Assembly (NCBI RefSeq): GCF_050948215.1
Contig: NC_135158.1
Location: forward strand, 1,343,822 to 1,407,821
DNA: 64,000 nt
Source of the DNA: Halictus rubicundus
Lineage: Eukaryota > Arthropoda > Insecta > Hymenoptera > Halictidae
Direction: 5' to 3'
Of the stretch, positions 1-11,223 are shown in pieces (the first letter of the stretch is position 1; every line of letters starts with the position of its first letter). The notes beneath the pieces were generated by a model. That model ran no database searches. It was given only the letters and a program-made list of their open reading frames with translations, and was not told where the DNA came from. The translations under genes were made by a program, and so were the position numbers.

Positions 1-108
1 ATATTTCTGTTTTGTCTTTTCTTAATTTCGTACAAGTGCGTCGTTTCATGTAATATACTTTGTTTTATTTTTATTTTAATAAATGAGTTCTGATGTGCGT
101 ATTGATTA

Positions 109-944
109 CAGTGTTTCCTCGATATATGTCCAAAACACGGGTCTAGCCAAGAACATACAGTGTGTCTCACGAGCTCTGTCCACTTGAATATCTTGATTAT
201 TTCCACAATACGAAAAAATGTTATTTACAGTAGTTGTAGGGTTTAAGAAACTACATAATATAGTATAAATGATATTCTTGCAAGTGGAGGCGTAGAGAAG
301 ATATAGAGGTCACCTTTGTTTTTTTTTTTAATGGAATGTCCAATTTTTTATGCTCGATTTCAATAGTTTATTTGTTCCAAAACTTACCGTTGCTGAGATA
401 TTTGACTGTTTTTATTCTATTGCTTTCATTGTGGAACGTATTCAAGGATATGCTCACTAAGTCAAATGTGAACATTGATAGGCTTTTCATGAAGAACATT
501 CTTCATGAAAATAGTCAAATATCTCAGCAACGGTAAGTTTTAGGACAAATACACTTCAATACTTTTATACTCAGAATATGCTAATCTATCGAAATCTAGC
601 ATAAAAAATTGGACATTCCATTTAAAAAAACAAAGGTGACCTCTATATCTTCTCTACGGCCACTTGCAAGAATATCATTTATACCATATTATGTAGTTTC
701 TTAAACCTTACTACTGCACCGTAACATTTTCTCGTATTATTTGAAATAACCAAAATATTCGAGTGGACAGCGCTTGCAGGATAAACTGTATATCGGCCAT
801 TCTTTGATCCACGCCGAACGTAGAAAAGGACAGCGAAGCTCTGAGGTCTCGGTTCATGGTCCTTCGCGGGGACCTCGCGGCAGTAAGGGTAGTTCAGGGA
901 CTTCTATCGGATAGGCATTTGGGACATATATAGAGCAAACACTG
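109..944. mobile_element. TA-inserting MITE, CAGTG-end family, copy 1 (interrupted)
   Basis: The left end CAGTGTTTCCTCGATATATG and the right end CATATATAGAGCAAACACTG are inverted and flanked by TA (107-108 and 945-946). This fits a non-autonomous mariner/Tc1-like element. It is split by a second element at 156-790. Related copies lie at 17783, 20508, 34138, 38405, 39993 and 42109. There is no coding capacity. Confidence 0.75.
156..790. mobile_element. Palindromic MITE nested in the preceding element
   Basis: Two arms of about 250 bp (roughly 158-405 and 510-788) are near-perfect inverted copies. The ends TACAGTGTGTC and its partner are bounded by TA. It sits inside the CAGTG-family element: joining the host on either side recreates the sequence seen in the copy at 42109. 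A second, left-truncated copy lies at 34239-34892. No transposase is encoded. Confidence 0.75.
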
Positions 945-946
945 TA

Positions 947-2220
947 TATATTATCTATTGTAAAATATCTTTTCAATTTCAAGATTGATACCAGAAGAGA
1001 ATGAATTCTTCATGAAACTATTGATCTGTTTTATTATACATCCATGTCTGTTCTTGTATTATACATATAGTTTATGGCGTGCTGGGTTTACACCGCGATA
1101 TCATTAAATCTGAAGCGAAGGCTGTTATCATTCTAATAGTCTCTTCAACGATCGGATCCCGTTGATATTGGTCATAGTTTTTTTCCCTGCAAATACAGTA
1201 AGTATTTCTACACTTAACTTTTGTGGAGTAACTATAATAAAGCAAAGTATTAACAAATACCATTTTCATTAATAAATTGCTGCTCACAGAGGTAGATTAT
1301 TAAATGATTCTTAATAATGCATTACAAAAAAATAATAAAATAAGTGTCATAATTTGGTCGTCCACGGTTTGTTACAGTTATGGTCGCCATTGTAAATTCA
1401 TTATTAATCAGGTTCCACGTTAAAAAATAAAGATGTTCAAGAACTTTCATTCATTTTAACTGATGCTGATGAACAAAGGTCAACTACTTATAAACGAATT
1501 TTTTACAGAATGTTGGTTTACGGAATGTTGCATAATTCTTTTTAAATATTCTTACCTCATAAATTTTAACAAACTTTAGTCTTCTTCTATATACTTATTA
1601 ATAAATCATTTGGTAATTTTTACCAAATATTTTACCGTAATGTTTTATTCATTCTGAAATGATGCTGACGTATAAAATCAACCACTTATAAACGAATTTT
1701 TTACAACTTCTTTCGTAATTTTTCTAACCATAAGCATCTTTTACCAGTCTGGTGTCATGACTGGTTGTTTTCATTTTCGTCTAACAGTTTTCATAATATG
1801 CTGTATACTATCCATCTTCGAACGTAAGATTTTGGTTATGCTTTCGATGTCGACGTAAATTTTAGATTTACTCCTGGAATTTATAACCATACAAATAATT
1901 TTTTACTGTACAATTCTTTGCGCGGTTAATATGATATTCCGTTTTGCGATGTACTATGAAAAATAGTTTTATATAATATACATTATCTCTGTACAGAGTA
2001 GCCTATTAATGGAAACGGGTTTTGATAATGAGCTACTTGTTTGTGTAAAGTTATTGCAAGAAATTAAGTACAAAGTCTTTTTCGAGCGCGCATTTTCATT
2101 TCAGTATGTGTCAACGATCTCAATGTGCCCTGTCACGTACCTCGGCATTTCAAAATGAAAATGCAACGACATGCACAAATAACGCTTGAAAAAGAATGTT
2201 ATACAAAATTTTAACACACG
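947..2220. other. AT-rich intergenic DNA, no gene seen
   Basis: There is no convincing coding sequence. The stretch contains a pair of imperfect direct repeats (1449-1704) and a diverged inverted pair at about 2068-2190 (TCTTTTTCGAGCG against CGCTTGAAAAAGA), probably an old MITE. Confidence 0.5.
1449..1704. repeat. Imperfect direct repeat, two ~58-bp copies about 200 bp apart
   Basis: Positions 1449-1507 and 1647-1704 both run from a TGATGCTGA core to ACTTATAAACGAATTTTTTA. The intervening DNA is not obviously related, so this is a dispersed pair and not a clean tandem array. Confidence 0.6.
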
Positions 2221-2635
2221 TACAGGATGGTCCAAGCAGCTTGTACACCACTACAACTTCCAAAGTATGTGTTGTACTGATATGCGTTATTCTGAGTGAA
2301 AAAGTATTGACCTTCGTTAGCCCTAAACCTAATAATTAACGAGCAATTTCACTTTATTTCCTAAAAATAAAATCTAACTTAACATTCCGTGAAGAAAATT
2401 TTCCAGAAATAAAGTGAAATCACATGTTAATTATTAGGTTTAAGGCTAATGAAGGTCAGTACTTTTTCACTCAGAATTCGACGTTCAGAAATCACCGAAA
2501 CGCTTTCACCTATTAAAAAAAATACATTACATAATGTACCCCTTCAAACCATGCAAATTTTGTATAGAAAACTGTTTCGTACAACGCATACTTTGGAAGT
2601 TGCAGTGGTGTACAAGTTGTATGGACCACTCTGTA
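2221..2635. mobile_element. Palindromic TA-bounded MITE (CAGGATGGTCC ends)
   Basis: The left end TACAGGATGGTCCAAGCAGC matches the right end GGACCACTCTGTA in inverted orientation. Inner segments such as TTAATTATTAGGTTTA near 2434 mirror TAAACCTAATAATTAA near 2326. TA is present on both sides. It is non-coding; the short open frames on both strands are products of the palindrome. Confidence 0.75.
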
Positions 2636-4480
2636 TATTTGACAGTCGTATAGGAAGATATTTTTTTCCCAAAAAAATTTGTTGCAAAGTTATCGTGATT
2701 TAATAATGATTTGGTAGGAAAAACGTTGTATAATGGTCTAAAAAGATGAGTATATTTTACGGTGCACATTATTAGAACAATTTATTATGATTTAATATAT
2801 TATAGAAGTGCTGGAACTGTGCTTTGAAAAAAATGATTCATTTAATTTCAAAGAGACGTTCCTCTAAAATCTCTCTCCAATGTACCTTCCATACTCGCAA
2901 TCGTCTCATTCTCTTCTTTCATTTTCGCGTCTCGGTATTTATTGTTAAACAAATTAATAATTAAATTATCTCTGCGAACTTCCTATATCCGCTCTGTCGT
3001 TATTCTATATAATGTTTTTAGATTATCAAAGAAGATCGATAAAAGAAATGGAAGATTGCATCACATTTTTCAATTTTCATGTATTCAACATGATTTATCC
3101 TGCGATCATTTTCAACTATCCTTCATACTTCTCTATCTTGAAATCTCTTACTTGTCTTTACCTACCGCTTTTTAGGGAGCTAACAAACGTGTTACTATCG
3201 TTGAAAATGTCTATGGAAATTAATTCGTCGTGGATAGAAACGAATCAGATAATTAAATAAACAAACGATCAAATGATCGCGCCAATTAAACGAAGTTGAA
3301 TGCAAATTAGAACGCACGATATTGAAAGCCGATTCACACTGCGACGCGTCGAGTCTCGGCAACGACACGCTAAAAATTCTGTAGAAAGAACTCTAATACA
3401 TTAAAATCTATTTATAATATTATATTCCTGTTGTAGTGAATACAATTTGTATGCTACACGTACTAAGAGGCTCCTCTACCAAATATTATTATAACCCATA
3501 TTAACACTATATACATATACATATTAATACTATTAATATTGTATTTATATTATATATTATATGTGAACAATAATATTAATATTACCAAATATATTTGTGA
3601 TCTCCGTCAATGACATCGCATTACAGCTGTTCATTATTATTGCCGTTCACTGAGGATCGGCTTTATATTTTCACGAACGAATAGACGTCCGTTTTTAAGC
3701 GTATTATTAACATTATATTACATCCAACGGCCGAAAGTAAAAGACGTAAACTCCAAATTAGGCGAGCCATAACATTCTATCACGAATGAAAATTTTCCTA
3801 CCAAGAGTTTGTCTTGGAAGTAAACAAATAACTGTACAACTTGATTTTATCGTAAGTAAAATTGTTGCCCGAATGATTCGTAGTATTAACGTGTAATTGA
3901 AAATATTTAACTACATTGGAGCTTCTGTAGTTACGAATACGTCTTTTGGAAATAATAAGGGTGATTGTTGTAATAAATATAGGCATTTTCTTCGGTACGT
4001 GACGATACCACACAGATCTAGATTAGTAACGCACAAGTTGTTGCGGTAAATTATATTTTAAGAATGTAATAAACAATTGTAATGTTTAAACGAGCAGTAC
4101 CATGTATGTTATCTGTTTGTTTAAAATAAATATCCTTTAAGTGTACAAACGAAGCATCCGATTTATGTTGTGAAATATTAGTGATTGTACCTAATTCGTA
4201 ATTTATCTTTAGTTTCACAAAAATGCCAGTGTTATAGAAATTTTGTTTCTTCAATGAACAACAAGGAAGAGATTTAGTTACAACGCGCCGAAATTTATAT
4301 CGAATTCGATTCGATTTAAGCAAACAGTATACGCTAGATGTCGCGTCAGTAACTCAGAAATGTTTTCTTCGAAGTCGCGTTTTCGACGAGTTACGAATAA
4401 ATGACATAAATATTATTTTATAATTTGTAATAACATATGCTCGAATCGTGAAACTTAAAATGTGTTTTACTTTTGTTTAG
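2636..4480. other. AT-rich DNA upstream of ZMAT5
   Basis: No gene is recognised. Short open frames here have AT-driven composition and no recognisable domain. The last 170 bases, from about 4320, are richer in CG dinucleotides and are the most likely place for the ZMAT5 promoter and 5' leader. TTTTGTTTAG ending at 4480 is a good splice acceptor, so the leader may be spliced with an upstream non-coding exon that I could not place. Confidence 0.45.
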
Positions 4481-4496
4481 GACAAGTTTATTAATT

Positions 4497-5211
4497 ATGG
4501 GGAAGCGATATTATTGTGCTTATTGTGATAGATCATTTAAAGATGACCCGGAAGCCAGAAAAAGACATCTTTCAAGTTTACAACATGCAAAAAACCATGC
4601 AGATCATTACAATATGTATAAAGGTGATTATTTATTAATAAAAATTTAGAAAATATTTCTTGACAGTAGGAAAAATGGATATGAACATAACCTCTAAATT
4701 ATAAAATGCATCCAATACTCATATTTTTGTAATAAGTATTTATGAAAATAACGTAACTAATATTTTAGACCCAGAGATAATATTAAAAGAAGAACGCGTA
4801 AAAACACCATGTAAACGTTATTTAACTGTCGGTGACTGTGCGTTTGGTCTTGGATGCAGATTTTCCCATTACACGCCACAAATGTTATGGGAACTACAAC
4901 GATATGGTAATTGGCATGTTTCTTTCTACATAAAAATTTGGGACTGTGTATTCACAAAAATGATATTTCCAGTTGATATGAAAAATGCATCGAAATTGCA
5001 TGCGATGCCTGAAAATGGATGGCCTAATCCTGACGATATTATTAAGGACTATTTTGAAAATACCGGAAGCTCAAACAATGCAGAAGAACCAAACTTTCCT
5101 ACATGGTTTAGGACATTAGAAGTACACGACTACTCAATGTTACCACCGTCTTTATGGCCAATTACTCCAGAGAGCTTACCGAATAACTTAACATTCAACA
5201 AATGGGGTTAA
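4497..5211 (+). CDS. ZMAT5: ZMAT5, U11/U12 snRNP 20 kDa protein (three exons)
   Basis: The exons are 4497-4623, 4769-4906 and 4973-5211, giving 504 nt and 167 residues, close to the roughly 170 residues of the human protein. The N-terminus MGKRYYCAYCDRSF begins a matrin/U1C-type C2H2 finger (C7, C10, H24, H30). A CCCH finger follows in exon 2 with spacing C-x8-C-x5-C-x3-H. The C-terminus is proline- and tryptophan-rich and ends in KWG, as in the family. ZMAT5 is a nuclear component of the U11/U12 di-snRNP, which recognises minor (U12-type) introns. Intron 1 (4624-4768) and intron 2 (4907-4972) are ordinary GT-AG introns. Intron 2 is 66 nt without a stop in frame. I treated it as spliced because its translation (NWHVSFYIKIWD...) has no family resemblance and its borders G|GTAATT and TTTCCAG are good. 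The start lies 16 nt after a probable acceptor and is the only ATG giving the conserved MGKRYYC. Confidence 0.93.
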
Positions 5212-6514
5212 AACAAAAGAAAGATATGTACATATATGCTCAAGTATAATGTAAATATAAAAACTTGACCATTGAACAAACTTATAGTTGCATAAAAGCT
5301 GTAAATATATAAATAGAGTAGACATTTTTACGAAAGAGATGTTTCAGAAATTTAATAATAAATTTATATTTGATATAATGATGACACGATTTTCTGGAAA
5401 ACTCTTTTTCTCTTATTAAATCATACTTAATGTAATTAAGCATTTTAATATAGTGTGATCAACATTGATGACGATAACATATTTATACATAGCTAACAAG
5501 AATGAAGCACTCTGTGACTCGAGAACAAATGCGTTTCTTTAATTTAACATTAAAGTTTGTATCTTGGTATAGTAGAAGGGAATTATACAATATCTTAATA
5601 AACTATTAATTTATTTAGCTTCTACATACTCGTACTCTCAACTTTTATTTTGTAAAATGTGGATGTTTATGACACATTAAGTGTTATAAAATAAGTATTT
5701 GTCCATATTTGCGATTTTACTATTTAATATTTACAGTAGGCGCTCATTCTTGCTATAACTATTTTATTTGCAGTAAAAGGAATAATTTATTAGATGAAAT
5801 AGTGATACATGTCCACAATCATAATTATAATAATTCATTGTAGATGTTCCTTATTGAAAAAAGCGTGTTTTTCGAATGAATTTAAGACTTGCAATACAGC
5901 AATTTTGCTTTTGTCAAAATCGACGGTATTATTAGGTTTACCGAATTTTAGCAAAATTGAATAGACTACAAAAAAATTCTCAAATTTACTATTCTTTTAA
6001 CACAGACGTTTTTTAACACATCGGTGGTAAGTACTACAGACCTCGTACATCAGATTATTATAAAATGGCCTACCTTATTGTTTACCAGTGGTAAAAAAAA
6101 TGATTTATCAATGTTTTTTTTTTAATTGAGAAAAACGACTTTAGACTACTAAGTCTATGTTACAGAGCAATATCCAAAAAATATATGTATGTAAATGTAA
6201 AAATTTTGTATAAATAAATAACAAAATATTTGTGCTGATAGGTCTTAAAGTTCTAATTGACATTATATTCTGCGTGTATTCTGGATAATATTTTTCTTAC
6301 TTGAAAGGCTTATAACAACAATTTTTTTCTTGCTAGAAATCTGAAAATGCTACTTAACATTTAATACAGTGTAAAACGCGTAATTCCAGTTAATGCATAA
6401 TAATAAGAATAACAATATATATGGTCTAATTTGAGGTACCAATACATAGTTAAACGTTCTTCCAGAAATTGTCTGTAATCTATCTAGATTTATCAGTGCC
6501 GGTCGATTAAACTG
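5212..6514. other. ZMAT5 3' UTR and AT-rich spacer
   Basis: The first ~150 bases are likely 3' UTR. The rest is AT-rich with no recognised repeat, RNA or coding region. Confidence 0.45.
5357..5362 (+). terminator. Candidate polyadenylation signal of ZMAT5
   Basis: AATAAA lies 146 bases after the ZMAT5 stop in AT-rich DNA. Such hexamers are common in this composition, so the assignment rests on position. Confidence 0.4.
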
Positions 6515-6953
6515 ATGCTCCATCTTACGAGGCAAGAACGAATCAGTCTCGGTTTAGCTCGGTTCTTGTCGGTAACCGTCGCCGCAACCATCTGTCCTCC
6601 GTCATCCCCTCCACCAATCGCCGGTCGGAAAAGCGAGCACACAATGAACCCTTGCACACCATCATACAGTAGCGAAGCACCCGTTGCCACGATAGTTTGG
6701 CGTTTCAGCGTTGTTCGGCGCGCCACCGTGTCGTTTTAATTTGAAAAGAAAGTTTAATGTCCTCCTCGAGCCGTGTATCGTGATTGTGATTATGAGATTG
6801 TCCGGATCTCGTGGTTCCTGTGAATTTCCACTGGTGTGCCACTCAAGAGACATCGGAAGTGTTTGAACTGTTAAAGTCGGCACGGCGGGACGCCGGCCCT
6901 CGATCCGCCGATTGGATTTTCGATCGCCGTTGCGGATCGTCTCAATCATTCCG
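6515..6953 (+). other. Candidate 5' exon / promoter of an unidentified forward gene
   Basis: This is a CpG-rich block inside AT-rich DNA. It starts near an insect-style initiator (TCAGT at about 6543) and ends at a strong donor, CCG|GTAAGTT, with GT at 6954-6955. Open frames on both strands are short and carry no domain, so it is more likely a non-coding first exon than a coding one. The matching downstream exon was not found; it may be far away or outside the window. That the block is a 5' exon is inference from composition and the donor. Confidence 0.4.
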
Positions 6954-6955
6954 GT

Positions 6956-8930
6956 AAGTTACAACAAAAACACTTCGCTCTTCAATCAATGGCCCTGTAC
7001 TTTCGATCGTATTTCAACGTTATTCTCTCGATTCACACTCGATTCAAAAAACCTATACTCGAGAGGGAAGTCACGTGATACCCTATAGTGCGAAAACTCG
7101 ATTTAATGAAAGAACGAGATTTCGTACACACAGACGGAGCAGAGCGTAGTGGACGTGATGTCACAGTACAAAGAAACATACGCAAAATGTTAAGCAGAGC
7201 ATTTTTTGAAACACCTTTTCCTCCACATTGGAGGAGAGGAGTTTGAATTCAGAGAGGTACGAAATGGTAAACAATCGGAGTAGTTTTTAACGCAGGAGTG
7301 TGAGTTTGAGCTGACAGGTACGAAGCGTCACTTGAAGTATAATTCGTTGAATCGTTTAATGCTTCTACGTGTCTTCATGGTTACGGTGGTGATTTAAATA
7401 CAATAGATTGTCTTCGATTGGTTTGCTTAATCGAACAACATTATCCTCCCTAACAACATACATAGTATTGAATTATAAAATTTTTTCATCCGTTTTTCGT
7501 GCTGCAAATGCTGTGCAACTCTTTATGCACAATTTGCTTTGCAATATGTATTAACCATGAAGAGAATCGTTCGGTGACTAAGTTATGTATGGACGAGTTG
7601 TCGCGTAACTATGGTTCATCGAATAACTCAAATTACGATTTTCGATTTTAATCCTTTTGTAATTACGGTCGTCATCAGGTAAACAGTTTTAAAGTATTGT
7701 CATTATAGTAATTGGGTACGAGATAATATGATAATACTCATTTCTGGATCCCTGTACGCCATATTGCGTCGTGTAAACGACTCCAAAAGTTGATGCTCAC
7801 CGATCCCTATAACAAGGAAAATCGGTTCGAGCACGCACGTGATGATACCCCTTGACAATGTATGCATTATCGAACATCAGACAACACGCTGGATATCGAG
7901 AGGACTTATTAGAATATTATGCTCCAAAAACTGAGTACGGTTATATTGTATACTAGATTGTATGTACTATTTTTGAATCGTACATTTTAATCGCAGTCCA
8001 TTATTTTAAATATTGTTTGAGAAATAATTGAAATATGAATGAATGTTTTGCTTGTTTAAAGTCCTAGAATCTACTTCAAACGGTGATAGCGTAATTAAAT
8101 AAAATTGATTAATGTATCAACATGAAAGACAATGAATTAAATGTTCTGTTTAGTTTTTTTTTCTGGGGCTACAAACACAAATTCGTTCGATTCAGATATA
8201 AATGTGCTACAATTTTAACGATTTAGTTATGATTCATTGCGAATGTAGATAACTGTGATTGATTGTAATGGTGTACATACCTTGTTAATAAATGAAAAAA
8301 GATATTGAAGATAACCGAATGAAAATGACGAGTATACTTAACTAACCTTTACTTCTTTTCTATTTCAAGGGCATTTTACGTGATCTGTTAAATTTGAAGT
8401 TACAATGGATTAGATTATTACATATAATATGAAATGTGGACTAATAAAACACGCCTTTAAAATAAAAAAAAACTAAATTAGATTACTTTAAAAAATATGT
8501 ACATTCAACTTATCGTATTTTTTAATATTTGTTGTCATTGAACCGCATTAGGATCGTAGAAGAATAATTATTACACCGATAGGTAATTCTGTCAAGTTTA
8601 TGCTCCGAAAATTGCGTTGAAAACTTACTCGAATATTTGCAATGATATCTATGTGGCAGATATTATAGAATTACGAAAATCAACACCACATACAGAAATA
8701 AACACCGTATGAGATTGATTTACTCTATCCAAGTCCATGTAAAATAAACGCTTTATGAATCGCCATTACATTTTTCATCTACTGAGCTTTGAACAGTCGT
8801 GCAAACGTTACACAAAAGTATAAAATCCTTATGTTAGTAGGAAGTATTTCTTCGGTAATGCATTGTCGATTGATGGTCAGAAATGCGTTTATCTCGACTA
8901 GATTATATAAACGATAACAATGAATAGGAA
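6956..8930. other. AT-rich, intron-like DNA
   Basis: There is no coding region, repeat family or RNA that I can recognise. If the donor at 6954 is real, this is the start of a long first intron. Confidence 0.4.
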
Positions 8931-9420
8931 GCCCGCTCTTAGCCGAGCGATACGAAGGAAGAAGTGGTTGAACAGTAAACGTTGAATCGTCCGTATATTA
9001 CATCACTGACATCGTTTCCGTGCGTCGGCGCGGGGCGCAGTGTTGTTGCAAAAAGGTTAAATGTACTGTGACGATTCGATGGCAACGACCCGGCCGCCAT
9101 AGACCGGGTCTGAGGGTCTAACGTGGCGGTCGCGTCACGATTCCTTGACGAAGGTCGTGCGACCTTGCCGATATGGGGAAACAATCGTTCGCGTTCGACT
9201 GCACCAGGAGGACACGTCCCCGTGAGTCAGTTTCCCGATCGATTTCATGCGTGCACAGTGCACTCACACACTCTTGTTGGGTCCATTGTCGCGTTCCGCA
9301 CCACGTATACAATGGACTTGTCTATTTTCGAGCAGTTGCGCAGCCCTCTTTCGAACAATGCGGGCCGGAATACACGAAACTAGTCGATTTTCGATCATTC
9401 GTAGCGTAGACACGCCTAAT
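8931..9420. other. CpG-rich block, possible promoter or 5' exon
   Basis: The block is GC- and CpG-rich against its flanks. Several overlapping open frames exist on both strands, which is typical of GC-rich DNA and not of one gene. CCCC|GTGAGTCAG at about 9220 could be a forward splice donor, making this an alternative 5' exon of the gene suspected at 6515. No protein is recognisable. Confidence 0.3.
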
Positions 9421-9490
9421 AACATACTATAGAACTCGGCAGATCAACATTTCTGTTATCAACACTACCGAACACTGAACGCGACTAATA

Positions 9491-9520
9491 TACAGTACTG
9501 TGCAAACGTCGTAGGACCAG
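9491..9520 (+). mobile_element. Tc1-like left end, solo
   Basis: TACAGTACTGTGCAAACGTC followed by GTAGGACC resembles the terminal repeat style of Tc1-like elements. No matching right end was found nearby, so this is a remnant. Confidence 0.35.
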
Positions 9521-9584
9521 GAAGAACGTACGCACAGTTACGTTAAGCATAATGTGAAATACATAATAAAATCGCTCAACTTTA

Positions 9585-9800
9585 AACACGCATAACCTTT
9601 TAACCAGTGAATTCCTAACATTATAACTTCTATTTTTGGCATGTTCTCGTCAAAATCTACAGGATTGTATAAAGAAAGTTAAAATTTTCTGGGTTGCCAA
9701 GGTGAGGTTTAACCATTTCCTAGATGCAAAAGAAAAAGACAAAATTATGTCAGGAATCTCCATCATGAATCTGACTCGATATTGTACGGCAAGGGGTTAA
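9585..9800. mobile_element. Degenerate TTAA element, right end preserved
   Basis: It ends in GCAAGGGGTTAA (TTAA 9797-9800), the inverse of the TTAACCCCTT start seen at 34554 and 43477. The inner part (roughly 9590-9723, CAAAATCTACAGGATT to GGTTGCCAAGGTGAGG) is shared with 24960-25090 and 43935-44115. A left TTAA end is not clear. Confidence 0.5.
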
Positions 9801-10908
9801 CTATTATATGTATAATGTTGTAATATTATGTTATTTTGATGAAAACTTTATATGTCCACTAAAAACATTATAAAATTTTATATGGCCACCTATTCCCTTT
9901 TAGTTACAGCGTCGAATCTTCTCGTAGAGTTTTCATATAATTTATTAATAATCTTGATTGGAATTTTTTGCCATTTTGCTCGTAACACTTCAAACAGTTA
10001 AACTGTATTCTGTGGTTGACTTTTCTTCGTCCACTGTCCAAATGTTAGTGGCACACATAAGTAATGTCGTTTTTCAATATTTCATTCACAAGTCATTGAC
10101 TTATCCGATAGTGCTAGCGTTAATATACTAGAACGAAGTATGATAATACAAATATAAGGCAAGTGTGCTTGTTTTCTATAATAAACCTTAAGGTTAGTGT
10201 TTTAGTTTTTAGTTAACCTCTTAATTTATAATTATTTTCAACTATATATACATCATTCCAGAGCATTCCCTATACATGTTTATCATTCCAGTATCATTCC
10301 ATTTAAATTATAGTAACTCCTAAGCTGATTGTTTTTTGTTTTCTATGGGGAATAAAAAGCTGCATCGATTGGTGTATAAAAAAGTATGTGGTTCCATTTA
10401 AAAAATAAAAGTTGACCTTCATAAGTCCTTGACGCGTCCACCTACAAAAAGACTATTTAGTAACACCAGTGTGTGCATCTCTTGAAACCATTTAATCTCC
10501 AACCAAATAAATCTCGCTACGTATAATGATAATGACGTAAATTAAGGTGGTAATGCGTAGTACCCCACCCTATATATTATAGCATACATTAAAAGTATAT
10601 GTATTGCGGAATAATATGATGGAGTAATGCGAATAGAAAGATTTCACAGGGAAAAACTATAAACATAAGCCATCTAATAAGAAACGCGAAAAAAGTTAAT
10701 TTACTTCACTTTTGTTTGCTATGTAAATTTTATGTGGCACAAAAATAATTATCGTTTTCATTTAAGTGCAGATATAGTTTTATCAGACGTTCGTAGAAGC
10801 ATGCTTTACTGAATACACAAGTGTATCATTTCGCGCAAGAACGATTGTTATTTAATTTAATTTTTTACGTAGAAAAATTTAACGAAATTTCGTACTTCGT
10901 GCGTTACA
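9801..10908. other. AT-rich DNA, no gene seen
   Basis: There is nothing coding. The stretch ending TACCCCACCCTATA near 10575 looks like one end of a MITE, but its partner is not found. Confidence 0.4.
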
Positions 10909-10910
10909 TA

Positions 10911-11221
10911 CAGGATGTTCAAAAACTTCATTGAATGCAAGTCATCAACGAAAGTTATGAGTTATCAACGAAAAGCACAAACCAATCAGAGCGCGACTAC
11001 AGCGGACGGATTCCGGTTCGGCGGCAGGTCCCGCTGAATGTGGCGTTGGCATTGACCGAGCCGAAACTCGTCCGCTGTATCCGCGCTGTGATTGGTCCGT
11101 GTTTTTCGTTAATCACTCCTTAATAAAGCTGCGGAGAACATTTTCGCAAAGGAAAGAATTATTTGAAATGACCTTAGGAACTAACCCTTTCAAGGAAATA
11201 CTGCATTTTTAGGACACCCTG
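10911..11221. mobile_element. CAGGGTG-end MITE with CCAAT pair, copy 1
   Basis: The ends CAGGATG and CACCCTG are flanked by TA (10909-10910, 11222-11223). The inner arms carry ACCAATCAGAGCGCG and, inverted, CGCTGTGATTGGT. GCAGGTCCCGCTGA is shared with copies at 24255 and 48254 (inverted in the latter). It is non-coding; the short open frame across it is a by-product. Confidence 0.75.
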
Positions 11222-11223
11222 TA

